Notes: generated from the letters alone by a model not told the origin. 64,000 bases of DNA from Pegea sp. RAD2-039 (GCA_034620365.1 JAQGEQ010000339.1:62001-126000), one strand, 5' to 3'; shown: positions 13,001 through 25,381, counted from the stretch's first letter. Numbers and translations: made by a program.

Positions 13001-16000
13001 ATCAAGAGCTTCATAACTTCGGGAAGCAACTGAGCCAAGATTAGGATGGAATTCAAAAATGTCCACGTGTTTTAGTGATGGTCTAATTATACAAATTCGA
13101 TCTGTAATAACATTTAGATTGAAAGTAAGCTTACATGGGTAGGTTTGGAGATATTTCCTGCTTCATATTGTAATAAAAAGGCAATCCTGACTTATTACTA
13201 CTACAAGTCTTATTCAAAAAGTTCTTTTCTTCTGTCATGTGATTAACAAGAATCTGCATAAATGATAAATAGGTCAACATCATCAAGACACCATCTCTTT
13301 CGTACTTCTGTGAAAAGATTAATTTTTTGGTGGAGACAAATGCATTCCTTTTCATATAATTCAATAAAGTAATCAGAAGTAAAGTCATATCTAGGTCTTT
13401 GATAGATAATGTTTGTAATTATCTGTTGAAATAAAATAAATTTTAGATTTGAAGAAGATTTAGTGGAAAGTAATCGTTTAAATAGAATTAGAATTTTTAT
13501 TAAAACTGAATTTAGTTTAATAAATTTGTGAGAACTTACTTGAGTTAATTTTCTTCTTTCTATTGGACAAAACGTGTTATGATATGCCTCCAAAAAACAA
13601 TCTAAAAGCTAAAAAATAAAACAAATATTGACAGAAAGAAATTAATTCCAACAATTACATCAATTTAGATAGTAAATAGAACACTCCTTAAGAATAATTT
13701 TATGAAGATATTAACATGCAATCATTTCAATTTTATTTACACTGAATTTGATTAGCAACAAACCTTTCTTTTGCCAGTATTAAACTTTAGCTCGCATTTC
13801 CATATTTGGAAAAGAACTTCAAACCGATCTACGTTACGTTTCCCATCAGCTGATAAATCAACTTTAAAATTTACTTTCGGAAACCCTGAAGTGTTTCCAA
13901 CTGTTAAACGCAAATCAATAAAAACAATTTAATCAAAAATCATCTAAACTACCAGGAGCCTTTCCAATGTAATAAGAAGCGATGAGGATCAGTTGTTCTT
14001 CGAGATCTTCTACATCTTTTACTGCTGCGTCATAAACAATATAATGTCCACATTGATCTTGTACATAAGGTACATCGTCATTAACACGTGATGATGACGT
14101 AATCAACGAAGCAGATGATTCTTCAGATTGGAAGTTGTTGAGATCCATGTTGGATGTTGGAAGCGAGTAAAAGTCATCGTGATTTTCAACCGCTGCAAAT
14201 TCCATAAAACGATCTTCTTCAATCTGAAAAGAGTCTATAGATGAAGAGCTGTTTAAGTAATGATGCAAAAGACCTTGAAGTCTGCAGGATTATTGTGTAT
14301 GTGATGATGATTTCCGATGTTTAATCCTTGTGTCCGACTTCGTGTTTTGTTGCGAGAAGAAGTTTTGGAGCGACCACTTGGTGTCGTTGTTTCTAGATGT
14401 TTTTGATTATCTTGATGGACAAGATGAAAAACAAACACACACCTTTGTTCTTGTTACTTGCTGATTTGTTACGTTTCGATCTTGATGTTGAGAGAGATGT
14501 TTCATCTTGTTCGCTTCTTTCAAGTGACATCCCGCAATTAAAGATTGTGATAGTTCGTTCAACACTGCAAGTCACGTGATTAGTTAAAAACCAATCAGTT
14601 TGAAGCAAACCTCCTGAAGTAGTTGAGAAGTTGAAGAACTTCTCGCTTCAAATCTCGAATTTTCAAATGACGAAGATGAATATATGATAAATAAGCTCCC
14701 TAAAGAAGATTGGATCAGAAACTAGGAGATCCAAGTTCAAATTGTATGATTACTTGAATGATGACTTGATCTTGGGATGTGATATCTTCCCCTTCATCCA
14801 GTCCAAACATCTGCATCGTTGAGACATAGTCGTAATCATCATTTGAAGATCTGCTGATCGCGCTGAAAATTTTTATTAGTTTTGAGGTTTATGAATAAGT
14901 TGATTACCTGTTACTATTCGAAGGTAAGTTGCTGTCTTCTATTTCATCTTCTCTCTTTTTAAGAGATGCTTTGTAGATTCGATCCCAAACGTTTGAAGAT
15001 CGTTTAGTTCCACTTCTAAAGACACATCAATGATTAATACAAGAAGATACTTTTAAAAAATTGTGAAAAATTGAAGAGTTTTCAGCAGATGAAAAAAGAA
15101 AGTTCCCTCACAGGTTTGAAGTGACTGAAATGGCTTCAGCTTTAGGTTGATCTTTTAAAGCTTGTGAATGAAGCTTTAGAGATTCAATAACAACTTTGAA
15201 ATCTTTTTCCAGCAAAAAACTGTGAGCAACAATCTTTAATTAAAAGAAGTTCTTTTTAATAGTTAGTATACTTGTTCTGAGATACAAGAAGCTCATCTAC
15301 ATTTCCATGCTGTTTTAGATAAGTAATTTTCTTTAACTGATTAGGGTTGTTACAAGGAAAAATTTGGATATATTTCAACCACGTGCTTGGTTTTAATAAG
15401 CTACAACTACTGTTGTCGAGTCCCCAATTTTCATATTCTAAAAAAAATGTCAAATATTTACAAAAGTCTTTGATATGAGATCCATTTTCACCTTTAGGGG
15501 AATTATCGCACTGATAGAAAGTATAACATTTCTGTTGGTGTTTGTAAAGAGCTTTAAATCTTCTGTTAACAGCTCCAAACAAATCCATCTCATCAGCTTG
15601 TGTCGAAAGAGTGGAATTAAAAGGGATTTCATACTCTGAAATAAGTTCTTGAAGGTACTTTCGAAAGCTATCTATATGAAGGTTATAAAGTGGGGGTTGG
15701 TTGCAAGTGACTTTATCTGTTTCAAAATCAAATAAATAATTGTTAGTGAAAATATTTGTGATTTTATTTTAAACATTACCTGAAAGTAAAGAGCTTGTTG
15801 TTGAAAATGACCTTTCGTAGTTTAAAATTGGTGTTTCTGGTAGAAATTGAAAAGGTTTATTATGCAACGGTTCGTTTTCATTCTTTGATTCTTTGCTTTC
15901 ATTAGTTTGCTTTTAAAGTAAAATATCAGCTATCAGAAACCACAAAATGTTGAAGTGTAACTCACAGAGAACAATAGTTAAAGCTAATTAGTATTTAACT

Positions 16001-17134
16001 TTAAAAATTTTCTAAAGTTCGCGTCAAACATTTTTACAAGGTAGGTAACTTACAAAAACTTGAATTTATTTTTAAAACAATTAAATTAATATTAAAGCTT
16101 TAAATGATTTGAAGAATTATTTTAATTGTTTTAAAAATAAAAGTTTTGAAAAATGAAATGAAAATTTACTTTTTCTACTCCAAGAAACCGATCTTTATAC
16201 TTCAATGAAATCCACTGCAAGCTATTGATATAAGTACAAATCTTTTTTATTGATTGAGTATGACAAACCAACCATCGAAAAAACGTTTTTATGTCTTCTG
16301 CACGAATTCTAAAACAAAAATAGAATAAAAAACTAATAAAAATAAAACAATCTATCATTTGAAAAAAGGAAATAAGAAATCATCATTAGATTCTAAAGGT
16401 CATTAAATCGTCATTATCCTTAAGTAATTTTATAAAAAAAAACTTGATGAGTTACATAGTAGAAGTCGATGTCTTCCCCAACATATGATGCACATGTACA
16501 ATTGACAATCGTCTACTAGTTTCCTTGGCATTTAGATATTCTTTATTAATCAAATTAAGACGTGAAATATATGATGGAAAAAGTCGTTCAACTGCTTCAG
16601 AATGGTGAGAAAATCGTCTCCACCTCAACATATGCAAGTGTTTGCACTGAACTAGCCAACTCATTCTATCCAAATAAAACTAAAAGACAAATAAATTAAG
16701 CAACAAGTGTAATATTTAAAAAATATGTGAAATAAAAAACTAATTTTATAAATTTCACTAATAGACTAACTTGTAATAATAAGAAAGGTAAGCTTTCAGC
16801 AGTAATTTCACTAGATTTTGATACCAACAGTTCTTCATTGAAGACATTTGATAAATTTTTAATCCCATTTCCATCCTTTTGATGGATTAATTTGTTTATA
16901 GTCACCTCTCTTTCTATTTTGAAGTAATCAGGAGATGGTGGTGCAGTTATAGAGCTGAAAAATAAAGGTTAGTCTCAAGAAATACTTCAAGAAAACATAC
17001 GTTAAGCTTTTAGAAGAACCATTTTCTTGAAAAGATATGTTTTCTATTTCGTTTTGAAGTTCAATTATTTCCTTATTTAGGTCTTTTTCAGCTTCTTGAA
17101 CCTTACAACTCTGAGAAACAGTGTAGTAATCCAT
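7045..17134 (-). CDS. CCDC162: CCDC162-type large coiled-coil protein, 2,281 residues, 43 exons
   Basis: The role of this family is not established; its phylogenetic pattern suggests cilia. Every exon joins in phase from the ATG at 17134-17132, which has an in-frame stop directly upstream, to the TAG at 7047-7045. Landmarks in order: an N-terminal coiled coil (EKDLNKEIIELQNEIENI); FRWLVCHTQSIKKICTYI; FLEYENWGLDNS; GAYLSYIHLRHLKIRDLKRE followed by LLNYFRRSVERTITI; GLPFYYNMKQEISPN then HVDIFEFHPNL; YKSMAVEMGFGEFH; FINIWFIPHFTEIL; ADQSHELILEVTALRSKV; and a C-terminal coiled coil ending LKLDAYERIDDLQSSM. The tail (last about 75 residues) is basic and Ser/Pro-rich, ending APINPKVITFNKN. The match to CCDC162/C6orf183 is from memory of these motifs. 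Some local frames look broken until 48-53-nt introns are removed. Confidence 0.75.
7045..17134 (-). other. Exon map of the CCDC162-type gene
   Basis: Plus-strand coordinates, 5' to 3' on the minus strand: 17134-17001, 16954-16771, 16679-16456, 16308-16170, 15909-15780, 15716-15272, 15219-15112, 15015-14908, 14862-14754, 14699-14611, 14564-14443, 14392-14274, 14223-13953, 13885-13764, 13608-13540, 13422-13306, 13253-13135, 13082-12977, 12921-12790, 12736-12531, 12473-12327, 12276-12183, 12134-11991, 11890-11802, 11282-11124, 11088-10929, 10874-10725, 10675-10531, 10478-10319, 10267-10088, 10033-9840, 9791-9434, 9394-9226, 9176-8848, 8795-8660, 8595-8464, 8410-8216, 8158-8013, 7959-7765, 7708-7565, 7510-7374, 7325-7192, 7140-7045. 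The lengths sum to 6,846 nt, a multiple of three. Uncertain points: 9670-9723 could be an optional 54-nt in-frame intron, and the exon starting at 11088 has an alternative acceptor giving a start at 11073. Confidence 0.75.
11283..11801 (-). other. Longest intron of the CCDC162-type gene (519 nt)
   Basis: Donor GTCAGT and an acceptor ending GACTAG flank 519 nt of AT-rich DNA; most other introns of this gene are much shorter. No coding frame or RNA gene is visible inside it. Confidence 0.6.
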
Positions 17135-20100
17135 ATTTAATTTATGCTACATATGAAACAAGCATATATATGTCAGGGGTATTTCACTATCATAAATATC
17201 TCCTTCATGTCTATAAAGTGCATAAAATCATAATTTACTTGAACAATTTAATTTTTAACTCAATCTAGACTATACTTATCCATGAAATAAACACTATAAG
17301 AATTAAGTTAACTATTAGCTTATAATTAAGAAAATAAGAAAACCATTTTTAATAGAAAATTGGTTGATATATTTGTAGAATAAACATCCTAAAAGACAAG
17401 ATAGGTGATAAACAAAGTAATATAGAAGTATATCAAAAGGAAATTTCAATTTGCTATAAAATGTAATAAAATAATTTAAAAATATAACATAAAAACATAG
17501 TTTTTTTAAGAAAACATTAGTTTTTTGTACTACTGATCAATATTATACAAAAAATGTTATTAAATTGAACTTAGAAATTCTTAAAAGAAACTTTTTAAGA
17601 TAATGCGCTTCTTAATAACAATCTATAAATATAAATATTGGTAGAATATTTTATCAATTTTTAACTAAAAAAGTAACTTAAACATAATTTTTAAAATGAA
17701 GAAGTTTTTTTAGTGTCTGTTTAAAATTTCGTAAAATTAAAAAAAGCCCTTAAGAAAATGTGAAAAACAAAACTTGAAAATAACAATGTTAGCGTCTAGG
17801 TTACAGAAACGTGATTAAACACTTGTAGCAGTATAAGATTTTTACTAATTGATTCAATAAAGCAAAAGTCCATGTGTGAACAAGATTTTAAGATATACTG
17901 AGAAAATCAAAAAATTTTTCTTAAATTTTAGTTGATATTTAATAAAGATTAAAATTGTGTGCGTTATATTAATCATAGTAAATTATTACTTATATACATA
18001 AACCTTGGAAGTAGTCACACTTAAAAAACTAGTATTTCAGAAATAAAGTATTTTCTTATTTGGAAATCAAGCAATATAACTTATGCCATGTAAATACCTG
18101 AAGCGATTATTCTTAGTTTATGCATAGTAAAAATAATTTGTAGAATTTTTCAATAAAACTAAAAAGATGTATGATCACAAATTACTGATTTGTAGATAAA
18201 TGAACTAACTGCCATTTGTTCATCATTCTTATTTTTGTAGTTTTGAGTTAAATGATAAGTTATACTAACTTATCTGTAGAATTTGAAAATATATTCTCGC
18301 CTGGCATTAAAAGAAGTTATGATTTGTTATTAGCAATGATGGTTGAAATCTAATAAAAAAATAATTAAATATCAATTTAATTGATTCAATACTTTGACTT
18401 ATAAAACCTCTTTGTCAAAAATATCCAGACAAGAATTTTTTTCTTCAGACAAGTCTTGCCTTTGGTAATCTTAGGCGATAGAAAATATACGATTCTGTTT
18501 AAAAAGTGATTTTAATAATAGATTTTCAATCAATATCTAAAAATATTTTGAGCTATTTATACTTATTTCTTTATTTTGTTTTTCAGTAAAACAAACTTAG
18601 CATAATATAGAATCAATTGTTTGGGAAAATCATTAAGTTTATTTTAAGGTTTCATTCAACATGTATTTGGCTTAAATTTCTTAACACTTGTATTTAGCAC
18701 TTTATTTTAAAATTTGAAGTTTCCTATTTTTGTACAATTTCAATTCTCATAGTCTGAGTTGAGGGAAGGACTAATGGAAAAAAAGTCATCAAACTGAAGG
18801 TCAATTGAATTGTTGATAATTCAAAGAGCAGGAATAAGTCGCATTTAAAGATTTTAGATTTATCTTTCCAGAAGACCAAAGAATTAGTGATTGTAAGTCT
18901 GACTGTAAGAAGTCAACTCAACCATTCTTCTTTTGATACCCACTTTCCAAGTTTTCGGTTTGAAGCGAAACTCAGCTTACTCAGTACGATAGTCGGTCAA
19001 ACACTCGGTACTTTGCATTAATCATGTCTGTATTATGTCACTTACATCTCTGCCTGGATGTAACTCATAGGTGATTTAAATAAGCATAGATCTCTGTGGT
19101 TTTAAAGCTATTTTTTATCTGAAATTCTTGATTTTAATGGCAAACTGTTCAACACAAAACTTAATCAACATGATCCCATTATCATCGCAGTTTTATACAC
19201 CAATAAAATTTAATGACTAAAAACTAAGTATTTTATATCTTATTTTATATCTTTCTCTGCGAAATTGAATTATTGTCCATCCGAATAATAAACTCGAATA
19301 TGCATTGAGCTACTTTTTATCATTTGATATAAACTCTTTACACTATCATCGTCCTTGCACCTACTTTTTAATTTTTGTAAAACCGCAGTTTTGACCTTAA
19401 TTACTCTAGTTATTTTAGAATTAATTAATGAAAAAGTAAATACTCAAATCACATTTTTTGAAGTGTTACAAGTGTACTTAGTTGTTACTGAACTCTATGT
19501 TTTCAAGACAAGATGGCTTTTTACTAAAATATCCGTCAGCTTTAAATTTCTGCTGACTTTTAGTTATTCAAGAGTGTTAAGCACTAGATTACGTTCGAAC
19601 TTGTGAAACTTATTCATTTCCTTTGCAATATAATTAGGCTTTTACAATTTTTGGACAATTTAACCAGCTTATTTTACAAACATATCGAGCATGAAAAAAT
19701 GCTTGTAGTTTATTGATGCTATGAAAAGATCGGAAATGATAATAATATGCAGTATTTGTTTTTAAATATGTTATTTAAACTATTTTTTAACTTTTCTTTT
19801 TACATTTGCATCAAATTATTCTATTTCGATCAAAACATCCTAACAGCTAAATTTCTAAAAACTCATATTTATTAGTAATAAGCCAAATTATATCTAGAGT
19901 AGGAAATAGTCAGAATATATTACTAATTCTTTTAATCATTATTTTTAGTAATTTTTCTGTTTAACTTTTGATATTTTTGTATGACGTTTAATTTTTTTTA
20001 TGTAAACAAGGTTATGTCAATGAATAAACTATTGACCAAGGTCAAACTTTGAAATATATATTTGATAATTATTTAAAAGTCTTTTATATGTATTGTATAT

Positions 20101-21940
20101 ATGTATAATGTATATTTAGTTGCATATAATTTAAATTTCCGTTTTTACAAAACTACATATGTCAATATAAGTTGTTATTAAATTTAAATAAAAGCTTTTG
20201 TTGTTTGGTTATAAACAGAATGTCCAAATTATCTGGTTTTATGGAAAACATTTAATAATTCAAAATTTTAATTTTATGGATAATTTTTAAGACTAAAATT
20301 CATCTTAGAATTGATTATTAGCATGTTTTTATATAATAATTGTTAATTTTTGCATATATAAAGGTCAAATTTTATTTCTTATAACCCTATTATCTATCTT
20401 AAATCTATTTAGATGTAAATTATAATTTAAGGTCAAATTTGAGTATACATATTTAATATTTTACTTCTAAAAAGTAAACATACTTTAAAATCTTTTTTAT
20501 AAACTTGCAGCCGTAATGAAATATATTTTATTAGGCTTGAAATTTCTTGTTAAATCCAATATTTTTTATTATATTAGTTATTTTAAATTATAAAGTGTCA
20601 ACTTTTATCGAACATCTTTATTAACTTTTAGCATAAAACTTAGACTTTTGTTAAAACTGCTAAAATTTATTTTTTTCTAACTTGATCTTTTTGTTCTCAA
20701 TTATGAAATTATAAACACCTGAATTTTTTTTAATAACTCGAACTGTTTTTTTTATAAATTTGCTTTCCAATTTGTTGTTATCCATGTCAAGTGATTTAAT
20801 ATCGTGCTTGCATGTATCCTTAACAAAGATAAGGACTTGTTATGTTTGCCTTTTGATAGCTTCACTTACAATAGATTTTTCGAGAATTGCTCAGACAGTT
20901 CTCTTTTGAAATCTTTTGCTGCCACCTTATACGTAAGATATGATGAAAAATAAAAGGTGTTTAGTTAGACAAATTCCAAGTTTCGTTGGTTTAATGCAGA
21001 CACAACTTAATATAAATTTAAGATTTTATATTATTTATTTGAAGCTACAGTTTCTATATTTTTTTAATGGTGAGCCTAATGGTATAATAATTTATTTATT
21101 TGGTAGATACTGTTGTTTAAATCTAACCTAAAAGTATCCATATACTAAATTAAGAAATTTAATAATATTTTATCATTTTATTTATTTTATAACTTTTTGG
21201 TTTGATATTTTGAATATTTATTTAGACAAATTAAATATCCTTTAAAATATTGTTAAAATTTCTGAATTGTTTATAATTTAATTTCTGTATGCTTTTAAAA
21301 CTGATTTCTTAGTTCATTTTTCAATTGTTAGATAATTGTTGTTTCAGCTATATTTTATGTTTTCATCATCATTTTTAAATATTTAAAACATTCATTTTCA
21401 ACATTGGTCATCATACTTATCATCTTATATTTATGCTTTTTAGCAATAAGTTTTGATTAGTATATCACATTAAAAAGTCTTTGTTAGTCAGTAAACATGT
21501 CATTTGATGCTCATTAACTGTCATTTTGTATATCTTACTAAGTATTCAGTGTTTTATATGAGTATCAAAACTTTACTTTGCTCATTTGAGCCAAGTAAGG
21601 CCACATTATTATATTTTTATCAGTTTAAGTTTTTTTTTTTTTATATTTTATTAAGAATTGATCAGCCTCTAAAGGTTTTATATTAGGTTTTTATACAAAG
21701 TTCCTTTAAGGCTATAGATAAAATATAAACTTGATGTTTTTATATTTATGCAATTTTGTTTTTTCTTACTACTTTTAATGTTAGCATATTTATATATATT
21801 ATATTTTGGTAATTAAATTTGTATTAGTTTTGTTTCTTACTGGGTTTGTTTAAGTACTGGAAAATATGAAATTATGTTAGTTTTTAAAATAATGTTGCTG
21901 GTTTAAGTCTTAAAATTGTAAATATTGTTTTTAATTAGAT
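17135..21940. other. Intergenic region between the divergent CCDC162-type gene and SMC6
   Basis: About 4.8 kb that must hold both 5' regions. Open frames of 60-83 codons occur (for example 19355-19606 on the plus strand), but they are AT-biased, hydrophobic and unlike any family I know. One possible retroelement scrap lies at 20763-20840. No TATA box stands out from the AT-rich background. Confidence 0.45.
20763..20840 (-). mobile_element. Possible LINE-type ORF2 C-terminal scrap
   Basis: The minus strand reads KDTCKHDIKSLDMDNNKLES, which resembles the KDxCKRDLKxLDxD..WE segment near the C-terminus of many animal non-LTR retrotransposons. The usual Trp is replaced by Leu, the frame upstream contains a stop, and no other RT motif was found. 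It is too short to be sure. Confidence 0.25.
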
Positions 21941-21996
21941 TTCCTATCAGCACAAGTATATATACATCTTGTAATTATTGTAATTTTCAATAAAAA

Positions 21997-24900
21997 ATGG
22001 AGCAAATCTCAATCATATCTGATGATGAAGACATGCAGTTGTCAGAAATATTATCAGATAATGAAATTGAAGATGATGCTGTTGGTATTATCAAACGTCT
22101 GAGTGTAACAAATTTTATGTGCCATGATAATCTAACAGTTGAATTTCAAGGAAATGTCAATTTTATTATTGGTAATAACGGAAGTGGAAAAAGTGCTTTA
22201 TTTACTGCCTTAATTATTGGGTTAGGTGGGCATATGTCTAGTACTAATAGAGGGACATCTATTAAATCATTGATTAAGGCTGGATCTTCTTATGCACTTA
22301 TTGAGATCACATTGATAAATCAAGCAGGGATTTTATGTAAAGATATTTATGGAAAGAGAGTGCAGGTTGAAAGAAAGATTCATAGAGATGGTCATTCCAC
22401 TTTTAAACTAAAAAATCAGTTTGGAAGAGTATTAAAAACAAAAAAACAAGACATTTTAAATATCTTAGAAGAGTTTAATTTTCAAGTGGATAATCCGTTA
22501 ACGTTTCTAGACCAAGAGCAGAGTAAATCCCTTCTTATATCAAATAATGAACGAGATAGGTATAAGTTTTTTGAAAAGTCAACCTTACTGGATGAGGTTG
22601 TCAAAAAACAAAAGGAAACTGAAGCTACTAAGCGTTCAATAATCGACCTCATTCAACTGAAACAAGGTTCTTTGAATGATCTTGAAGCTGATTATAATAA
22701 AAAGAAAAAAGAACTTCGCAATCATGTCAGCACTGAAGAATTGCGAGACAGTCTTGATACATGGAATAAAAAGTTAGCTTGGTCTTATGTAGTTAATTTG
22801 GAAAATAAACGAAAAGATATTGAGAAAAAGCTCCGACAAGCTGAGAAAACATCTTCATCTTTTATTCGAAATTGCAACAATTATGCTGAAAAAGAAGAAC
22901 ATTTTCAGAAAAAAATCGAGCAATCTAAAGTAAAAATGGAAAACGCTAAAGAAGATCTAAATAAAGTTGTAGATGATTTGAAAAATATCAGTAAATGTTA
23001 TCAGGCCAGCAAAAAAAGTTTTAGAAATGAGAACATTCAATATGATGCAACTGTTAGTAACCATAAGAAATTATCAACAAGTTTTAAAATGTTTAAATCT
23101 AAAATAGAAAATAAAAAGCAAGTTCACATAGGCGAAATAGATGGCTTGAAAGAATATGAAGCCAGTAGAATTCGTATTCAAACCTTAAAAAAAGAAGTTG
23201 AAAAGATAAGATTAGAAGTAGAAACCATTGATAAAAATATGAATGAAGTTACAAGTGCTTTAGAAAAGTTGAAATGTGAAAATAGATCGCTAACGAGTGA
23301 TGAACAAAGTCTGAAGGATCAAATAACTAGCAACGAAACTAACATCAACAATATGATTGCTAGTAAAAAGAACAGATTACGGCTTTTTGGGACAAAAATG
23401 CCAGATCTTGTGAAGATGATTGAAGATGGGTATAAACGCGGGCGCTTTTCCCAGCTACCACGTGGACCTATAGGTAATTGCATATCTATTACTGACCCAT
23501 CTCTAACTCTACCTGTCGAGTCTGTTGTTTGCAAGTTTTTATTCAGCTTTGTCGTAGCAAGTCAATCAGACGAAAAAGTTCTGAAAGAGATGATGAATTC
23601 AGTCTTTAATAGAAGTCAAGTCTCTAAGATGGCAATTTACATTATGAAGTTTGGAGAAAAGCTACATGATGTCACTCGCTTTAGAACAACTCACCCAAAG
23701 TACTCGACTGTTTACGATTTGCTGAAAGTAAATGATGTAAACGTGATGAATTGTTTGATTGATTGGGCTCATATTGAAAACATTCTCATAATTCCTGATT
23801 TGAATGAAGCTATTGATTGCATTCAAGTCCAGAAATGGGATAAGTGTACGAAGGCTATAACATCAAAAGGCGATGAAGTGTATGCCAGAAAGTTTTATTC
23901 AAACGAATATTCATCAAAAACAAGTTTTTTAGGTGAAGACATTGAAGAAGGTATTAGAAAACATCGAAAAAAGATTAACTCTCTTCAAGACAGTCTTAAA
24001 AAAGTTAGAGGTAGCATAACTGCATTGCAGAGTCAATCTAACATGAAAATGCAGTCCTTGAACCAAATGAAGATGCTTAAAGTTGATCTTGTAAAAAAAA
24101 TGAAGGAAGTCCAATTAGAGATCAGTAAACTAGAGTTGATGGAAAAGCCAGTTGAAATGAACTGGGAAGAATTAGAAGAAGAAATTTTGCTTTATGAGCA
24201 TAAATTGAAAAAAGAAAAAGATGAATTAATCAGAGTTAATTCACAGCGACAAGCAACTAAACTAAAATTAACTGAAATAAAAAGAAATTTTGAATCGATG
24301 GAAGAAACTGTAAGAGATCGAAATGAAATAGTTAATAGCCTTTCTGAGGAACATGACATTTTATTAGATCAATTAAACAAGTTGAAATCTGACCAAAACT
24401 ATTGTTTAGGTAAGTATGATGAGCATAAGACCTTAGTTGCAGAGTTGAAAAAAAAGTTTGAGTTGGTAAGTCAAGAAGTTGAATGTTGTTCTGCTAAAGC
24501 TCGGCAAGTATCTGAAGAGCGACCTGATATTGAAGAACCCACTGAAGATATCATAAAAACAATTTCAGCAACTCAAGAAAACATTAAAAGAAGAGAAAAA
24601 ACTGTTGGAGATTATGACAAGATTTTGGAAGAAGTAAAAACTGCTAAAAAACTCTACCATACTGCTAGAAGTCAGATTCAAAATTGCTCAAACCAACTGA
24701 AAAAAATTGAAGAAATTTTAACACTTAATCTTACTCGACAAATGGAACTAGTAAATTTATTAGCTACACAATTTACTTTCAACTTCATGAATTCCGTTGA
24801 GGCTTTTAATTTAAAAGGAAGCGTAAACTTTGATCATACCAAAAAATTACTTCAACTTGAAGTCAGTCAAAGAGGGGGAGTAAGTGGAAATGAAATGAAG

Positions 24901-25179
24901 TTCCTTTCTGGTGGTGAGCGTTCTTTCAGTACAGTTTGTTTTATAATGTCTTTATGGAAGATTATGTATACTCCTCTTCGTTGTTTAGATGAGTTTGATG
25001 TATTCATGGATATAGATAACCGTCGTATGGCTATAGAGATTTTGTTAGGTTGTGCAAAGACACAACCAAATGTTCAATTTATTTTTCTGACTCCAAATGA
25101 AATCTCTAATCTATCGGGAGATCATAAAGTACAGGTTTGGAAGATGCCTGATCCTGAACGCCACAAGAGAGCAAGATGA
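21997..25179 (+). CDS. SMC6: SMC6, structural maintenance of chromosomes protein 6
   Basis: SMC6 pairs with SMC5 in the SMC5/6 complex, a nuclear ATPase for recombination repair and chromosome segregation. This single uninterrupted frame encodes 1,060 residues, close to the family's usual 1,050-1,100. Visible parts: Walker A GNNGSGKSA at residues 59-67; the SMC6-type segment VDNPLTFLDQEQSKSLL near 170; a long coiled coil; a hinge around 480-640; a second coiled coil; the ABC signature FLSGGERS at about 969-976; and Walker B LDEFDVFMD with Asp998 and Glu999. The RCLDEFDVFMD wording is typical of SMC6 rather than other SMC proteins. The Met precedes an acidic leader usual for the family. The gene has no introns although its neighbours are intron-rich, and ATP6V1F starts 202 bp downstream. 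Confidence 0.97.
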   Translation: MEQISIISDDEDMQLSEILSDNEIEDDAVGIIKRLSVTNFMCHDNLTVEFQGNVNFIIGNNGSGKSALFTALIIGLGGHMSSTNRGTSIKSLIKAGSSYALIEITLINQAGILCKDIYGKRVQVERKIHRDGHSTFKLKNQFGRVLKTKKQDILNILEEFNFQVDNPLTFLDQEQSKSLLISNNERDRYKFFEKSTLLDEVVKKQKETEATKRSIIDLIQLKQGSLNDLEADYNKKKKELRNHVSTEELRDSLDTWNKKLAWSYVVNLENKRKDIEKKLRQAEKTSSSFIRNCNNYAEKEEHFQKKIEQSKVKMENAKEDLNKVVDDLKNISKCYQASKKSFRNENIQYDATVSNHKKLSTSFKMFKSKIENKKQVHIGEIDGLKEYEASRIRIQTLKKEVEKIRLEVETIDKNMNEVTSALEKLKCENRSLTSDEQSLKDQITSNETNINNMIASKKNRLRLFGTKMPDLVKMIEDGYKRGRFSQLPRGPIGNCISITDPSLTLPVESVVCKFLFSFVVASQSDEKVLKEMMNSVFNRSQVSKMAIYIMKFGEKLHDVTRFRTTHPKYSTVYDLLKVNDVNVMNCLIDWAHIENILIIPDLNEAIDCIQVQKWDKCTKAITSKGDEVYARKFYSNEYSSKTSFLGEDIEEGIRKHRKKINSLQDSLKKVRGSITALQSQSNMKMQSLNQMKMLKVDLVKKMKEVQLEISKLELMEKPVEMNWEELEEEILLYEHKLKKEKDELIRVNSQRQATKLKLTEIKRNFESMEETVRDRNEIVNSLSEEHDILLDQLNKLKSDQNYCLGKYDEHKTLVAELKKKFELVSQEVECCSAKARQVSEERPDIEEPTEDIIKTISATQENIKRREKTVGDYDKILEEVKTAKKLYHTARSQIQNCSNQLKKIEEILTLNLTRQMELVNLLATQFTFNFMNSVEAFNLKGSVNFDHTKKLLQLEVSQRGGVSGNEMKFLSGGERSFSTVCFIMSLWKIMYTPLRCLDEFDVFMDIDNRRMAIEILLGCAKTQPNVQFIFLTPNEISNLSGDHKVQVWKMPDPERHKRAR

Positions 25180-25340
25180 TTTGCTGCTATTTTTTAAGCT
25201 ATTTTCTTTATGTTTTACTGTTTTTTTTAGAAATATTGTGATATGAAGTAACAAATTAGTCGATTCATTGTGTTTTGTAGTCAACTGACAGCATAAATTA
25301 AAATCGTGATATGCAGATTTGCTAACTTTTATTTTTTCTG

Positions 25341-25354
25341 CCAATTTTTTTTAG
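25341..25354 (+). other. Acceptor-like pyrimidine tract between SMC6 and ATP6V1F
   Basis: A T-rich run ending TTAG at 25351-25354 lies 28 nt before the ATP6V1F start. A similar tract ending in TTTTTAG lies near 25230. Upstream in the 202-bp gap only an ATTAAA variant signal (25297-25302) is seen, not AATAAA. This is the arrangement expected of a trans-spliced downstream operon gene, but it could also be a 5'-UTR intron acceptor. Confidence 0.4.
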
Positions 25355-25381
25355 GTTATATTTACTAAATAGTAATTAATT

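Noticed and set aside
13243..13593. A frameshift suggesting that the CCDC162-type gene is a pseudogene
   Set aside because: The frame change is explained by a 52-nt intron (13254-13305) with proper GT..AG ends, and family-like sequence continues on both sides.
19355..19606. 83-codon plus-strand frame between the CCDC162-type gene and SMC6
   Set aside because: Hydrophobic residues follow from T-rich codons; no homology recognised and no splice or polyadenylation context.
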